Assembly: GCA_017467305.1 (NCBI GenBank)
Contig: JAFTSM010000033.1
Span: forward strand, 1 to 56,956
Source of the DNA: Candidatus Gastranaerophilales bacterium
GTDB lineage: Bacteria; Cyanobacteriota; Vampirovibrionia; Gastranaerophilales; Gastranaerophilaceae
DNA: 56,956 bases
Reading direction: 5' to 3'
Position numbers and translations under genes: made by a program
The notes under the pieces: generated by a model
What the model saw: the letters and a program-made list of their open reading frames with translations, nothing else
The model's database searches: none
What the model was told of the DNA's origin: nothing
Part shown: one piece after another, positions 1 to 7,684 of the stretch
Numbering within the stretch: the stretch's first letter is position 1
Layout of the letters: each line of letters opens with the position of its first letter

Positions 1-110
1 AGACCTAATAGAACTTGCTCTGTACCTACAAAATTGTGACCTAGTCTTCTTGCTTCTTCTTGTGCAAGCATTATTACTTTTATAGCCTTCTCGGTAAAAC
101 GTTCGAACAT
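1..110 (-). CDS. clpC: ATP-dependent Clp protease ATPase subunit ClpC, N-terminal fragment
   Basis: Only the first 36 codons lie in the window; the gene runs off the left edge. The translation begins [20 protein letters not shown] and continues [18 protein letters not shown], which is the first Clp-N repeat of ClpC and is nearly invariant among cyanobacterial and Gram-positive ClpC. ClpC is the HSP100 unfoldase that feeds substrates to ClpP in the cytoplasm. The start is supported by an AGGAGA Shine-Dalgarno at 122-127, about 11 nt upstream. The AAA+ domains cannot be checked here. Confidence 0.93.
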   Translation of the reverse strand, partial: MFERFTEKAIKVIMLAQEEARRLGHNFVGTEQVLLG

Positions 111-145
111 TTGCTTTACTTCTCCTAATAAGACTCTATATATTT

Positions 146-173
146 ATTTTACACCATAATATAAATTATACAA
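146..173 (-). promoter_or_regulatory. Putative sigma-70 promoter of clpC
   Basis: On the minus strand, TTGTAT (168-173), a 16-nt spacer and TAAAAT (146-151) are placed to start transcription near 139, giving a leader of about 29 nt that contains the clpC Shine-Dalgarno. Judged by eye only. Confidence 0.45.
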
Positions 174-851
174 TCAGTTGAGTAAATCTTTAAGTTTATT
201 TTGTGCTGGTTTGTATTCTGTGTTTACAGCGTTTGATGTTTTGAAGGATTTTATTGCTTCTTCTATTCTATTTTGTTTTAGATATAGCTCTCCAAGTATA
301 TAATGAGTCTCAGGGTCATTATAAAATATATCAAGGCTCTTTTTTAAAAACACTTCTGCTTGATTATCTATTCTATTATTAAAAAGAACTCTACCAGTAT
401 ACTTATAAATTTCTCTATTAAAATATTCAAAATATATTTGATTACTAATTATGCGTTCTATATAGTTCTGTTTTTTGAATTTGAATAATAATTCTAAATC
501 TTGTTCATAAAAATTTCTAATTTGAAAATAAGTAGGATATTCGCCAATAGTATTTTCTAAAACATTGATTATAACTAACAGCCATTTTATAATTGAAGAA
601 GAATTACTTACCGTGCTTGCTAATATTCTTGCTTCTGTCAAATTTTCATTTAAAATATGGCAATATGTACATCCAATGATGTTTTGTGCTTTGTTAAAAT
701 AAAATGCAGCTTCTTCTAAATTTTCTTCTTGAATATTTAATTTTCCAAGCATATTAAAACTCCGAGAGTCATTAACAAGTTTTAATTGTCTTTTGGCTTC
801 GGAGTAATTTTTTTTTATATAAACTAAATCTAAAATTTCTCTATAGTTCAT
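174..851 (-). CDS. TPR-repeat protein, function unknown
   Basis: A 225-residue helical protein with no signal peptide. Tetratricopeptide-like repeats are visible near the N-terminus (about residues 30-60, FNMLGKLNIQEENLEEAAFY) and clearly near the C-terminus (about 165-215, ETHYILGELYLKQNRIEEAI). The central part is divergent. TPRs usually form a protein-binding scaffold, but no partner can be named. The start codon lies 1 nt after the stop codon of the upstream secreted TPR gene, so the two are almost certainly co-transcribed and may act together. No catalytic motif seen. Confidence 0.7.
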   Translation of the reverse strand: MNYREILDLVYIKKNYSEAKRQLKLVNDSRSFNMLGKLNIQEENLEEAAFYFNKAQNIIGCTYCHILNENLTEARILASTVSNSSSIIKWLLVIINVLENTIGEYPTYFQIRNFYEQDLELLFKFKKQNYIERIISNQIYFEYFNREIYKYTGRVLFNNRIDNQAEVFLKKSLDIFYNDPETHYILGELYLKQNRIEEAIKSFKTSNAVNTEYKPAQNKLKDLLN

Positions 852-852
852 T

Positions 853-1611
853 TTAGAAGTTTGACATTTGATTTTGCATAATCATCATTTGTACCATTTC
901 TGGTGAAATTTGATTTTGTGCACCTTGTGTTGTTGGTGGTAAATCTAACATCATTGCAAAATTAGAATTATTTGTTTGATTATTTAGCATTTTAACAGCT
1001 TCTGCAATCTTTTGGTTTTGTGGTAAATATGCTTGACCAGCAGAATTTGTTTCATTTTGTCTCATTTTGGTTCTTTCTTGCATTATGAAAGTTTTAACTT
1101 CTGGGTGCATATTATTTGAATATTCGCCATTGATTAATTTTTCAATTTCTACAGCGTTAGTATCTGAATTTTGACTTTGGATATTGGCAAAATATTGAGA
1201 AATAAATTCAGAAGGATTTTTTCTTAATTCTTTAATTTGATCACGTGTGAAATTTTGGTATTCACATTTTGTAGGATCTTGCATACACATTTGAGCTTGA
1301 ATTGAGTATGAAGTTAATATTGGAACAGTATTTATTGATACAACTCTGTTATAAGCATCATTTGCTTCTGGAATCATTGAAATATTCATATATGAATTGC
1401 CTAAATAATACCAAGCAATTGCACTTGAAGGATCTTTTTCTGTGTACATTCTTAAATCGGAAATACAACCAATAAAGTTTCTTTGTTTATATTTTGCAAT
1501 AGCATCTCTTATTGCTGCTGGATCCATTTCTTGCATATCTTCAGCAAATACAGCTTTGAACATTCCACTTGCTAAAGTTAAAATCATTCCGATTATAAAT
1601 AGTTTTTTCAT
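853..1611 (-). CDS. Secreted TPR-repeat protein
   Basis: A 252-residue protein with a classical signal peptide: MKK, a hydrophobic stretch over about residues 4-21, and a likely signal peptidase I site after VFA (residue 23). The mature N-terminal half has a TPR pair (about 35-100, with AIAWYYLGNSYMNISMIPEA). The C-terminal half is rich in Gln, Asn and Met and looks low-complexity. It is probably exported to the periplasm or surface and is the first gene of a two-gene unit with the cytoplasmic TPR gene. Function not recognised. Confidence 0.7.
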   Translation of the reverse strand: MKKLFIIGMILTLASGMFKAVFAEDMQEMDPAAIRDAIAKYKQRNFIGCISDLRMYTEKDPSSAIAWYYLGNSYMNISMIPEANDAYNRVVSINTVPILTSYSIQAQMCMQDPTKCEYQNFTRDQIKELRKNPSEFISQYFANIQSQNSDTNAVEIEKLINGEYSNNMHPEVKTFIMQERTKMRQNETNSAGQAYLPQNQKIAEAVKMLNNQTNNSNFAMMLDLPPTTQGAQNQISPEMVQMMIMQNQMSNF

Positions 1612-1842
1612 ACATCATCCTCTTGTTTTGTTGTCATTTATATACAACTTCGCTCTTTATAAATTATATACCCATTTTAGCATAATTTCCTAGTGTATTT
1701 ACATGAAAAATGTTATAACAATTCGGAATTTATAACTTTGTGAATATTTCTTTTCTTAAATTACTTATTACTACTAATTTTAAACGAATTTTAAATTTTT
1801 CTTTCATTTAAATGGATGAAATATCTTTAAAACTAGTATATT

Positions 1843-1881
1843 AACAAATGTAACATATGTATAATGTTATATATATTTGTT
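1843..1881. promoter_or_regulatory. Interrupted inverted repeat around the promoter of the Xre-type regulator gene
   Basis: AACAAAtgTAACAT (1843-1856) is mirrored by ATGTTA (1864-1869) and TTTGTT (1876-1881). A TATAAT hexamer (1860-1865) sits in the middle. Because the next gene encodes a small HTH protein, this could be its own operator; that is inference. The rest of the 1612-1909 gap shows only AT-rich DNA. Confidence 0.4.
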
Positions 1882-1909
1882 GAATAAACAATTTGTTTAT
1901 GGAGGAAAA

Positions 1910-2140
1910 ATGAAGATTAAGATAAAAGAGACTGTTAAAGTTAAAAAAGGTTGGAGTTTATACAAACTTGCAAAAGTTTTAAATCTTCCACAACAAACAG
2001 TTTATTCTTGGGCTAGTGGTAGAACTCAGCCATCTTATGAAAATATGGATAAATTATGTGAAACAATAGGTTGTACCGTTGGAGATTTATTTGAAGCTGA
2101 ACCTGTTCAACAAAAATTAAACCTTGCAGTAAATCAGTAA
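1910..2140 (+). CDS. Small Xre/Cro-type helix-turn-helix regulator
   Basis: A 76-residue protein that is almost entirely one HTH_3/Xre DNA-binding domain: GWSLYKLAKVLNLPQQTVYSW is the helix-turn-helix, followed by the usual PSYENMDKLCETIGCTVGDLF. The start at 1910 is chosen because a perfect GGAGG (1901-1905) precedes it at good spacing; a TTG 33 nt further upstream has no such site. There is no effector domain, so it probably binds DNA as a dimer, perhaps autoregulating through the inverted repeat over its promoter. Its 3' end lies 9 nt from the convergent tlyA. Confidence 0.85.
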   Translation: MKIKIKETVKVKKGWSLYKLAKVLNLPQQTVYSWASGRTQPSYENMDKLCETIGCTVGDLFEAEPVQQKLNLAVNQ

Positions 2141-2149
2141 TTTCAAATA

Positions 2150-2956
2150 TTATGTTTCAGCGTGTGCTTTTAGAACAACATCTTCTATGGAGATGTTGTT
2201 TTCTATTTGTTTATTCGTTAAATAAACCAAGTATTCAATATTACCGGCTGGGCCTTTAATTGGAGAAAAAGTTAAGTCTTTTACGTATAAATTTAATGAT
2301 TTGCAGTATTCAATAACTTTTTCTATAACTTCTATATGTATTTCTTTCTCTCTAACTACTCCATTTTTACCAACTTGCTCTTTTCCTGCTTCAAATTGTG
2401 GTTTGATTAAAGAAACTATTTCAAAATAATCTTGATTTGCAAGTTTTATAACATTTTCTATAACCTTTGTTATGGAAATAAATGACAAATCCATCGTTAA
2501 AAAAGTAGCTTCTTCTTCATCTTCGGAGTAGATATCTTCTTTTGAACAGTTTTTTATATTTGTTTTTTCGATGACTTTTACTCTATCATCTGTTCTTAAT
2601 TTCCAAGCAATTTGTCCATAACCAACATCAACGCTATATACTTTTTTAGCTCCGTTTTGAAGCATACAATCTGTAAAACCACCGGTTGATGCACCAGCGT
2701 CAAGGCAAACTTTATCTGTTAAATCAATATTGAAAAATTTAATGGCTTTATCTAACTTAAATCCACCACGAGAAACAAATGGCATAGATTTTATTTCAAA
2801 AATAGTATTTTCTTTTACTTCAAGTTGAAAACCAGCTTTTGTAACTACAACGCCGTCTACTTTAACATCACCTGCCATAATAGCAGCTTGAGCTCTACTT
2901 TTTGTTTCAAAGAAACCTTTATCTGTAAGTATTTTGTCTAATCTTTCTTTTGCCAT
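2150..2956 (-). CDS. tlyA: TlyA-family rRNA 2'-O-methyltransferase (hemolysin A family)
   Basis: A 268-residue protein with an N-terminal S4 RNA-binding domain (about 1-60, RLDKILTDKGFFETKSRAQA) and an FtsJ-like SAM-dependent methyltransferase domain. The SAM motif VCLDAGASTGGFTDCML and the following SVDVGYGQIAWKLR are typical of TlyA. Characterised TlyA enzymes methylate cytidines of 16S and/or 23S rRNA. I place the start at the ATG at 2956, 1 nt past the tatD stop, rather than at an upstream TTG inside tatD. It forms a two-gene unit with tatD. Confidence 0.9.
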   Translation of the reverse strand: MAKERLDKILTDKGFFETKSRAQAAIMAGDVKVDGVVVTKAGFQLEVKENTIFEIKSMPFVSRGGFKLDKAIKFFNIDLTDKVCLDAGASTGGFTDCMLQNGAKKVYSVDVGYGQIAWKLRTDDRVKVIEKTNIKNCSKEDIYSEDEEEATFLTMDLSFISITKVIENVIKLANQDYFEIVSLIKPQFEAGKEQVGKNGVVREKEIHIEVIEKVIEYCKSLNLYVKDLTFSPIKGPAGNIEYLVYLTNKQIENNISIEDVVLKAHAET

Positions 2957-2957
2957 T

Positions 2958-3713
2958 TTAAATACCAAAAATTCTTTTTGCGTTTTGAGTTGTGTGTTCT
3001 TTTACTAACTCTACATCAATTTCTTTTAAATTAGCAATCTCTTGAGCAATATATTTTAAATATGCTGGAGTATTTAACTTACCTCTAAAAGGTACTGGCG
3101 CTAAATATGGAGCATCTGTTTCCAATAAAAGTTTATCTAAAGGAACAATTTTTGCTACTTCTTTTAGGTCTTTTGCGTTTTTGAAAGTTACAATCCCACC
3201 AATCGCAATGTAGTATCCTTTTTCAATACATTTCTTTGCATATTCTACATTTCCAGAAAAACAATGAAAAACAACATCTTTTAAATTAAATTCTTGGACA
3301 ATTTCAAAGGTATCTTCGTGAGCTTCTCTATCGTGAATTAATACAGGGAGATTAAGTTCTTCTGCAATTTTTAATTGTTTTCTAAAAACTTCTTTTTGGA
3401 GTTCTTTTGTTTCTTGTTCCCAATAATAATCAAGTCCAATTTCACCAATCGCAACGATTTTGTTATTTTTGCGAAGGTTGTATATTCTCTCTTCTACCTC
3501 TTTTGTATAGGTTTTTGCCTCAGAAGGATGAATACCTATTGCACCATATAACATTGCGTGTTTTTCACAATAAGAAATAATTTCATCAAAAGTAGATGGT
3601 TCAACACCTGGAATTATTACTGCTTCGACTTCATTGTTTTTAATGTCTTCTAAAAAAGAAGCAAAATTTTCTTTATAATCATCAAAATTAATATGTGAGT
3701 GAGTATCAATCAT
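2958..3713 (-). CDS. tatD: TatD family metal-dependent hydrolase / DNase
   Basis: A 251-residue TIM-barrel hydrolase. The metal-binding set is in place: DTHSHINF at the N-terminus (His-x-His), GEIGLDYYW, the His of LIHDREAHEDT, the HCFSGN motif and the late LLETDAPYLAP. Members are Mg-dependent 3'-5' exonucleases or related hydrolases; the exact substrate cannot be told from sequence. Length matches the family (about 250-260). It lies just upstream of tlyA and is transcribed with it. Confidence 0.92.
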   Translation of the reverse strand: MIDTHSHINFDDYKENFASFLEDIKNNEVEAVIIPGVEPSTFDEIISYCEKHAMLYGAIGIHPSEAKTYTKEVEERIYNLRKNNKIVAIGEIGLDYYWEQETKELQKEVFRKQLKIAEELNLPVLIHDREAHEDTFEIVQEFNLKDVVFHCFSGNVEYAKKCIEKGYYIAIGGIVTFKNAKDLKEVAKIVPLDKLLLETDAPYLAPVPFRGKLNTPAYLKYIAQEIANLKEIDVELVKEHTTQNAKRIFGI

Positions 3714-3819
3714 TGTTAAGTTCTTTCTTTAATCTCAATTCTATTATGTAAAAAAGATTTAACAATATGACAAATTAAAACTTTTACGTGTTTTAACTCA
3801 GTGTAGCCGATAAGGAATA

Positions 3820-4521
3820 ATGATGAAATCCTCTCTTCATACACAAGAACCGAAACAAATAAGTAATCGCAGAAAAGTTGCAGCAGCTTCTATTGCTGGT
3901 AGTGCAATTGGTATTGCGACAAGTGTTGCAGGCGTTTATGCAATGGCAAAAAAGGGAAACCCAACATTAGCATTAAAGAACTTGGTATATCAAGAAAAAG
4001 ATGTTCTTTTAATTGGTGCTAGTTCTATACTTGGCGGTTTGGCTGGTGGTTTAATTGCTGATAGTGATAAGGAAAATATTGCACCAAAGTTAAGAGAGGC
4101 TTCTCAGCAGTTTGTTGGTAATACTTTGTTCCCTGTTTCTTTTATAGCAATGGGTAACAAGCTTTTAGAAAAAACGAATTTCCAATTACCAAAGTTTAAA
4201 TCTGCATCAAAAATAGCCAATATGGCAAATGTTGTATTAGGCGCTTTACCAAGAATTATAACAACTGGTGTTGCTTTAGCTAGTGGTTCATTGGTTGGCA
4301 ATAAATTTATGAATGTTATAAATAACAAAATATATAATGAAAAAACAAAACACACTGTTGAAGCAGAAGATATGTTAATGCATTCTGATGATATTTGTAT
4401 GGCAACAAGTTTTCTATTTAAAAATGCACCTAAAATGGCTTCTGTTACAAATGCAATATTACCTGCTACTTTCTTGGTTGCTGGCGCTAAATCTGGCATG
4501 CAACAAAAAGAACAGTGTTAA
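3820..4521 (+). CDS. Hypothetical glycine/alanine-rich membrane protein
   Basis: A 233-residue protein of unrecognised family. It has several hydrophobic, small-residue-rich segments (about 19-45 with AGSAIGIATSVAGVYAM, 63-85 with ASSILGGLAGGLIA, 145-165, 215-228), resembling glycine-zipper membrane helices. The N-terminus is polar with a basic NRRK before the first segment and no cleavable signal peptide. An AAGGA site lies just before tandem ATGs at 3820 and 3823. Its TAA overlaps the stop codon of convergent hemW in a shared TTAA (4518-4521). Confidence 0.55.
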   Translation: MMKSSLHTQEPKQISNRRKVAAASIAGSAIGIATSVAGVYAMAKKGNPTLALKNLVYQEKDVLLIGASSILGGLAGGLIADSDKENIAPKLREASQQFVGNTLFPVSFIAMGNKLLEKTNFQLPKFKSASKIANMANVVLGALPRIITTGVALASGSLVGNKFMNVINNKIYNEKTKHTVEAEDMLMHSDDICMATSFLFKNAPKMASVTNAILPATFLVAGAKSGMQQKEQC

Positions 4522-5606
4522 TCTATAAATTCACTCATTATATCATTGCTTAATAGAAAACCATTTTCTGTTAGTCTACAGTGAGAATTTTCCACTTTTA
4601 ATAAACCTAAGGAAGAATATTTTTCTATAATTTTTTGATATTTTTGTTCAAAATTCATTTTAAATTTCTCATTGAAATCTGTTATATTAAGTCCTTCTTT
4701 TAATCTGAGGGCTAGAAAAATTTCTTCTTCCATTATTTCTTGAATAGAAAGTTTATTTTCTTCTTCCTTTTTTAATGGATTGTTGATGTAGTCTTTTATC
4801 TTTAATGTATTTTTGTATCTAATATTGTTCTCATATCCACTTGCATTAAGCCCAAAACCGTAATAGTTTTTGTTTTTCCAGTATGCAGTGTTGTGTTGTG
4901 AAGTGTAGCCTACTTTTGAAAAATTACTGATTTCATAATGTTCAAAATGATTTTGTTTTAATTTTGAACACAAATGCAAAAACATTTCTGCTTGTTTTTC
5001 ATCATCTGGAAGATTTTGTAGCTGATTATTATAGAAAAAAGACCCCTCTTCTATTTTTAAACCATAGGATGATATGTGTTGAATATCAAGTGATAATGCT
5101 TTTTCAATATCTTGATTAAAAATCTCAATTGTCTGAGTTGGTAACCCATATATTAAATCAATGCTAATATTATTAATTCCAGTATTTTTAATGTCTTCGA
5201 TTGCATTAAATACATCTTTTTCAGAATGTTTTCTTCCAATGATTTTGAGGATATTATCATTGAATGTTTGTACACCAAGAGAAGCTCTATTTACACCAGC
5301 CACTCTGAACCCATTTACTTTTTCTTTTGTTATCGTTTCTGGGTTTATTTCAATTGTTATTTCTGGTTTTTCTTCAAAATTAAATAAAGAAATTATGTTT
5401 TCTATCTCATTTGGTTCTAAAAGAGATGGTGTTCCACCTCCAATATAAAGTGTTTTTAATTTTTCTTTTTTATATTTTGATTTTATTTCTTGAAAAAGTG
5501 CGTTTAAATATTGTTCTTTATCTTGAATGTTCTTACCAGAAACAAAAGAACAATAATTGCATTTTCTTAAACAAAATGGGATATGGATATAAGCGTGTTT
5601 TGTCAT
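4518..5606 (-). CDS. hemW: Radical SAM heme chaperone HemW (coproporphyrinogen oxidase-like)
   Basis: A 362-residue radical SAM protein. The cluster motif C12-x3-C16-x2-C19 lies in HIPFCLRKCNYCSF, followed by YIGGGTPSLL, EINPETIT and RASLGVQTFND. The residue two after the last Cys is Phe rather than a fourth Cys; this pattern separates HemW from true oxygen-independent coproporphyrinogen oxidase HemN. HemW carries heme for insertion into proteins. There is no Shine-Dalgarno, and a TGATATAAT element sits just upstream of the ATG, suggesting a leaderless mRNA. No heme synthesis genes are nearby. Confidence 0.88.
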   Translation of the reverse strand: MTKHAYIHIPFCLRKCNYCSFVSGKNIQDKEQYLNALFQEIKSKYKKEKLKTLYIGGGTPSLLEPNEIENIISLFNFEEKPEITIEINPETITKEKVNGFRVAGVNRASLGVQTFNDNILKIIGRKHSEKDVFNAIEDIKNTGINNISIDLIYGLPTQTIEIFNQDIEKALSLDIQHISSYGLKIEEGSFFYNNQLQNLPDDEKQAEMFLHLCSKLKQNHFEHYEISNFSKVGYTSQHNTAYWKNKNYYGFGLNASGYENNIRYKNTLKIKDYINNPLKKEEENKLSIQEIMEEEIFLALRLKEGLNITDFNEKFKMNFEQKYQKIIEKYSSLGLLKVENSHCRLTENGFLLSNDIMSEFID

Positions 5607-5612
5607 AAAAAA

Positions 5613-5621
5613 ATTATATCA
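5613..5621 (-). promoter_or_regulatory. Extended -10 promoter for a leaderless hemW transcript
   Basis: Minus-strand TGATATAAT: the TATAAT occupies 5613-5618 and ends 7 nt before the A of the hemW ATG (5606), so transcription would start at or next to the start codon. No convincing -35 box is seen. Confidence 0.5.
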
Positions 5622-5661
5622 CTCTTAGTAGAATGATATAATTTTAAAAATTTATTTTTAA

Positions 5662-6087
5662 TTACATATAGTATACGTTATTTGAAAGAATTTGCATTGC
5701 TCCTTCTTTTGTTGTTTCTTCTATATGATCTTTTCCATCTCTATCAGAATAGCAAAGCATATATCTATCTTCGTCCATTTCTTTTATGCTTCCTCTTGCT
5801 ATCCATTTGGTTTCGAGAAGTTCTTCTTCTGTCATTGTTAATGTATTTTCAGTTGCAGAACTACTGATTTTGTATTTGCCGTTATCCATTCTTTTAACAT
5901 CAACTTTTCCTAAGCTTAAAATAACTGGTTTTATTAATGTTGAACCATTAGAAAGTTTTGTTCCAGTAGCCATTTCATAGTCAAATCTTTGATCTGGAGT
6001 AGTGACTATTAACCTAGGATAAAATCCAGTTGTAGGGTTTCCTATATATTTTTTAACTTGTGATAAATTAGCTTTTGTTTCTGCCAT
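5662..6087 (-). CDS. Hypothetical protein, possibly with a longer N-terminus starting at ATT
   Basis: From the first ATG this encodes 141 residues of a soluble, probably beta-rich protein I do not recognise (GFYPRLIVTTPDQRFDYEMA, then DRYMLCYSDRDGKDHIEETT). No Shine-Dalgarno precedes this ATG. The frame stays open back to 6192 and the extra translation reads INRVSFAGQNISTTARPKQ, which looks coding. Within it an ATT at 6148-6150 has GGAG 8 nt upstream, so the true start may be an ATT giving a 162-residue protein. The (I/V)SFxG motif in this extension recurs in the DHH protein at 45.5-47.9 kb. Function unknown. Confidence 0.6.
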   Translation of the reverse strand: MAETKANLSQVKKYIGNPTTGFYPRLIVTTPDQRFDYEMATGTKLSNGSTLIKPVILSLGKVDVKRMDNGKYKISSSATENTLTMTEEELLETKWIARGSIKEMDEDRYMLCYSDRDGKDHIEETTKEGAMQILSNNVYYM

Positions 6088-6183
6088 TTGTTTTGGTCTT
6101 GCTGTTGTTGATATATTTTGACCAGCGAAAGATACTCTGTTAATTTGAATATTTTTAACTCCATTTAAAACACTTATTCTACT

Positions 6184-6198
6184 GTTTGAAGTTCAAAC
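6184..6198. promoter_or_regulatory. 15-bp palindrome between divergent genes
   Basis: GTTTGAAGTTCAAAC is a perfect 7-1-7 palindrome just upstream of the rimI promoter and upstream of the divergent gene ending at 5662. Its size and place suit a repressor or activator site. The binding protein is unknown. Confidence 0.35.
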
Positions 6199-6208
6199 AA
6201 ATATAAAA

Positions 6209-6237
6209 TTGCTATTTATATGTCTATTTGTTACAAT
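6209..6237 (+). promoter_or_regulatory. Sigma-70 promoter of rimI-bioY
   Basis: TTGCTA (6209-6214), a 17-nt spacer and TACAAT (6232-6237), with an extended -10 TGt directly before it. Predicted transcription start is near 6244, leaving a very short leader that holds the AAGGGA ribosome site of rimI. Confidence 0.6.
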
Positions 6238-6257
6238 TTTGCAAGGGATATTTTTAT

Positions 6258-6785
6258 ATGAAAAAAGTTTTTGTTGTAAAAATGCAAAATGAAGATGTTG
6301 ATGAGGTTTATGACATAGAGTCATTAATTCATCCTAATCATCATTGGTCAAAGGATTCTTTCTACAATGAACTTTCTAATAATTTATCATCATACTATTG
6401 TCTTAAAGATGAAAACGGAAAGATACTTTCATATATTGGATTATGGCGAATTTTTGAGGAAGCACATATCACAACTCTTGGAGTTCATCCGGATTTTAGA
6501 GGGCTTCAACTCGCACAAATTCTGCTTATACAAATAGTTGAATTGTGTTATCAAGAGATGATTAAATACATTACTCTAGAGGTTAGGGAAAGTAATGTTC
6601 CAGCTATATCTTTGTATGAAAAATTTTTATTTGAAACAATTGGTATGAGAAAAAATTATTACCAAGATAATGGTGAGAATGCTATTATAATGTTTACCCA
6701 AAATATTTGGTATGATAAGTTTAAAAATAACTTTGCACAGTTAAAGAATGGAATCAATAAAGTTTTAGTTTCTTATGATGAATAA
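6258..6785 (+). CDS. rimI: GNAT N-acetyltransferase, RimI-like
   Basis: A 175-residue GNAT protein. The run SYIGLWRIFEEAHITTLGVHPDFRG and the later LEVRESNVPAISLYEKFLFE, followed by GMRKNYYQDNGENAIIMFT, match RimI, which acetylates the N-terminal alanine of ribosomal protein S18. The usual acetyl-CoA loop RGxGxG/A is altered to RGLQLAQ. The start at 6258 follows AAGGGA at 6243-6248; a TTG 30 nt upstream lacks a site. The gene overlaps bioY by 11 nt, so the two are co-transcribed. Confidence 0.82.
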   Translation: MKKVFVVKMQNEDVDEVYDIESLIHPNHHWSKDSFYNELSNNLSSYYCLKDENGKILSYIGLWRIFEEAHITTLGVHPDFRGLQLAQILLIQIVELCYQEMIKYITLEVRESNVPAISLYEKFLFETIGMRKNYYQDNGENAIIMFTQNIWYDKFKNNFAQLKNGINKVLVSYDE

Positions 6786-7410
6786 AAGAGTAAAAGAAGG
6801 GATAAAAAAATTTCATACAAAAAATCCAAGAATTAAATTCTGTCTTGGGACTTTAGCCTTAGTTGGCTTATGTGTGATGTTTTTAATTATCGCTACATTT
6901 ACACAAATAAAATTCAATATGTCAGATGTTGGGTTAGATTCATATTTGAAATTTGAATATATTCCTCAAATTCCGGTAGTGTTATTTATTGCAGCATTAT
7001 TGGGTGAATGTTGGGGACTTTTGACAATTCTTTTATATATTGGATTTGGACTGACCGGAATTTATCCTGTTTTCGCATTGGGTGGTGGTTTATCATATGT
7101 GTTTCAATACAACTTTGGGTATATTCTTGCATTTATTTTTGCTGTAATTTTGGTTTCAAAAGAATTTAAAAAAGGTACCTCATTTTTGAACTTGATTTTA
7201 GCAACGCTTAGTGGAGTTTTTATAATACATATTATTGGTATTTTGTATTTAACAATAATAGCGATGTTAAATAATGATTCATTTGAAATGATTATTAACT
7301 TGATATATTATCAGTCAATTTCAAAAATGTTGTATGACATAGTTTTAGGCTTCCTTGCTATTTTGATAGCAAAAGGAAGCCGCAGACTTTTATGGATAAT
7401 AATGGGCTAA
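6775..7410 (+). CDS. bioY: BioY family biotin transporter (S component)
   Basis: A 211-residue integral membrane protein with about six hydrophobic segments (near 27-49, 65-80, 83-100, 110-130, 138-165, 188-209). The middle LLYIGFGLTGIYPVFALGGGLSYVFQYNFGYILAF resembles the BioY core, where a GLTGxPVF-like stretch precedes a Gly-rich loop. BioY binds and imports biotin, alone or with an ECF energising module; no such module is in the window. It overlaps rimI and ends 1 nt from convergent yggT. A bioD gene at 32 kb also points to biotin metabolism. The family call is by recall, not search. Confidence 0.68.
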   Translation: MMNKRVKEGIKKFHTKNPRIKFCLGTLALVGLCVMFLIIATFTQIKFNMSDVGLDSYLKFEYIPQIPVVLFIAALLGECWGLLTILLYIGFGLTGIYPVFALGGGLSYVFQYNFGYILAFIFAVILVSKEFKKGTSFLNLILATLSGVFIIHIIGILYLTIIAMLNNDSFEMIINLIYYQSISKMLYDIVLGFLAILIAKGSRRLLWIIMG

Positions 7411-7420
7411 TTAAAGCCCA
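7403..7420. terminator. Small hairpin at the bioY/yggT convergent ends
   Basis: TGGGCT (7403-7408) and AGCCCA (7415-7420) pair around a 6-nt loop AATTAA that contains both stop codons. There is no U run on either strand, so it is at best a weak transcription end or mRNA 3' stabiliser. Confidence 0.35.
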
Positions 7421-7674
7421 ATGCCTATCAATATTTTTAATAATAATCGTTCTACAATTTGTATTACGATAATTGCCACTACTGGAGAAATATCAATCAT
7501 TCCAATAGGTGGTATTATGGCTTTGAATGGTGCCATTATATAATCGTATATTTTTATTAGAGTTAGTATTGGTTCTTTTTTTGTGTCAAAAATTGGTATC
7601 CAACTTAAAAGAACAACAACGATTATTACCAAATAAATAATTTTAAAAAGAATTGCAAATAAATATGAAATCAT
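7411..7674 (-). CDS. YggT family membrane protein
   Basis: An 87-residue protein with two transmembrane segments (about 3-24 and 63-83) separated by a loop with LLSWIPIFDTKKEPILTLI and YDYIMAPFKAIIPPIGMIDISPV. This is the YggT/YlmG layout, with the conserved P-x-R/K-x-IPP-x-G-x-IDxSP element. In cyanobacteria and plastids YlmG proteins affect division and nucleoid or thylakoid organisation; in other bacteria the role is unclear. AAGGAT precedes the start. It is likely co-transcribed with upstream mtnP (10 nt gap). Confidence 0.85.
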   Translation of the reverse strand: MISYLFAILFKIIYLVIIVVVLLSWIPIFDTKKEPILTLIKIYDYIMAPFKAIIPPIGMIDISPVVAIIVIQIVERLLLKILIGIGL

Positions 7675-7684
7675 AAATTATCCT

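Noticed and set aside
4104-4499. Open frame of 131 codons on the minus strand inside the membrane protein gene
   Set aside because: It is fully antisense to a better-supported gene with a ribosome site and has no recognisable domain.
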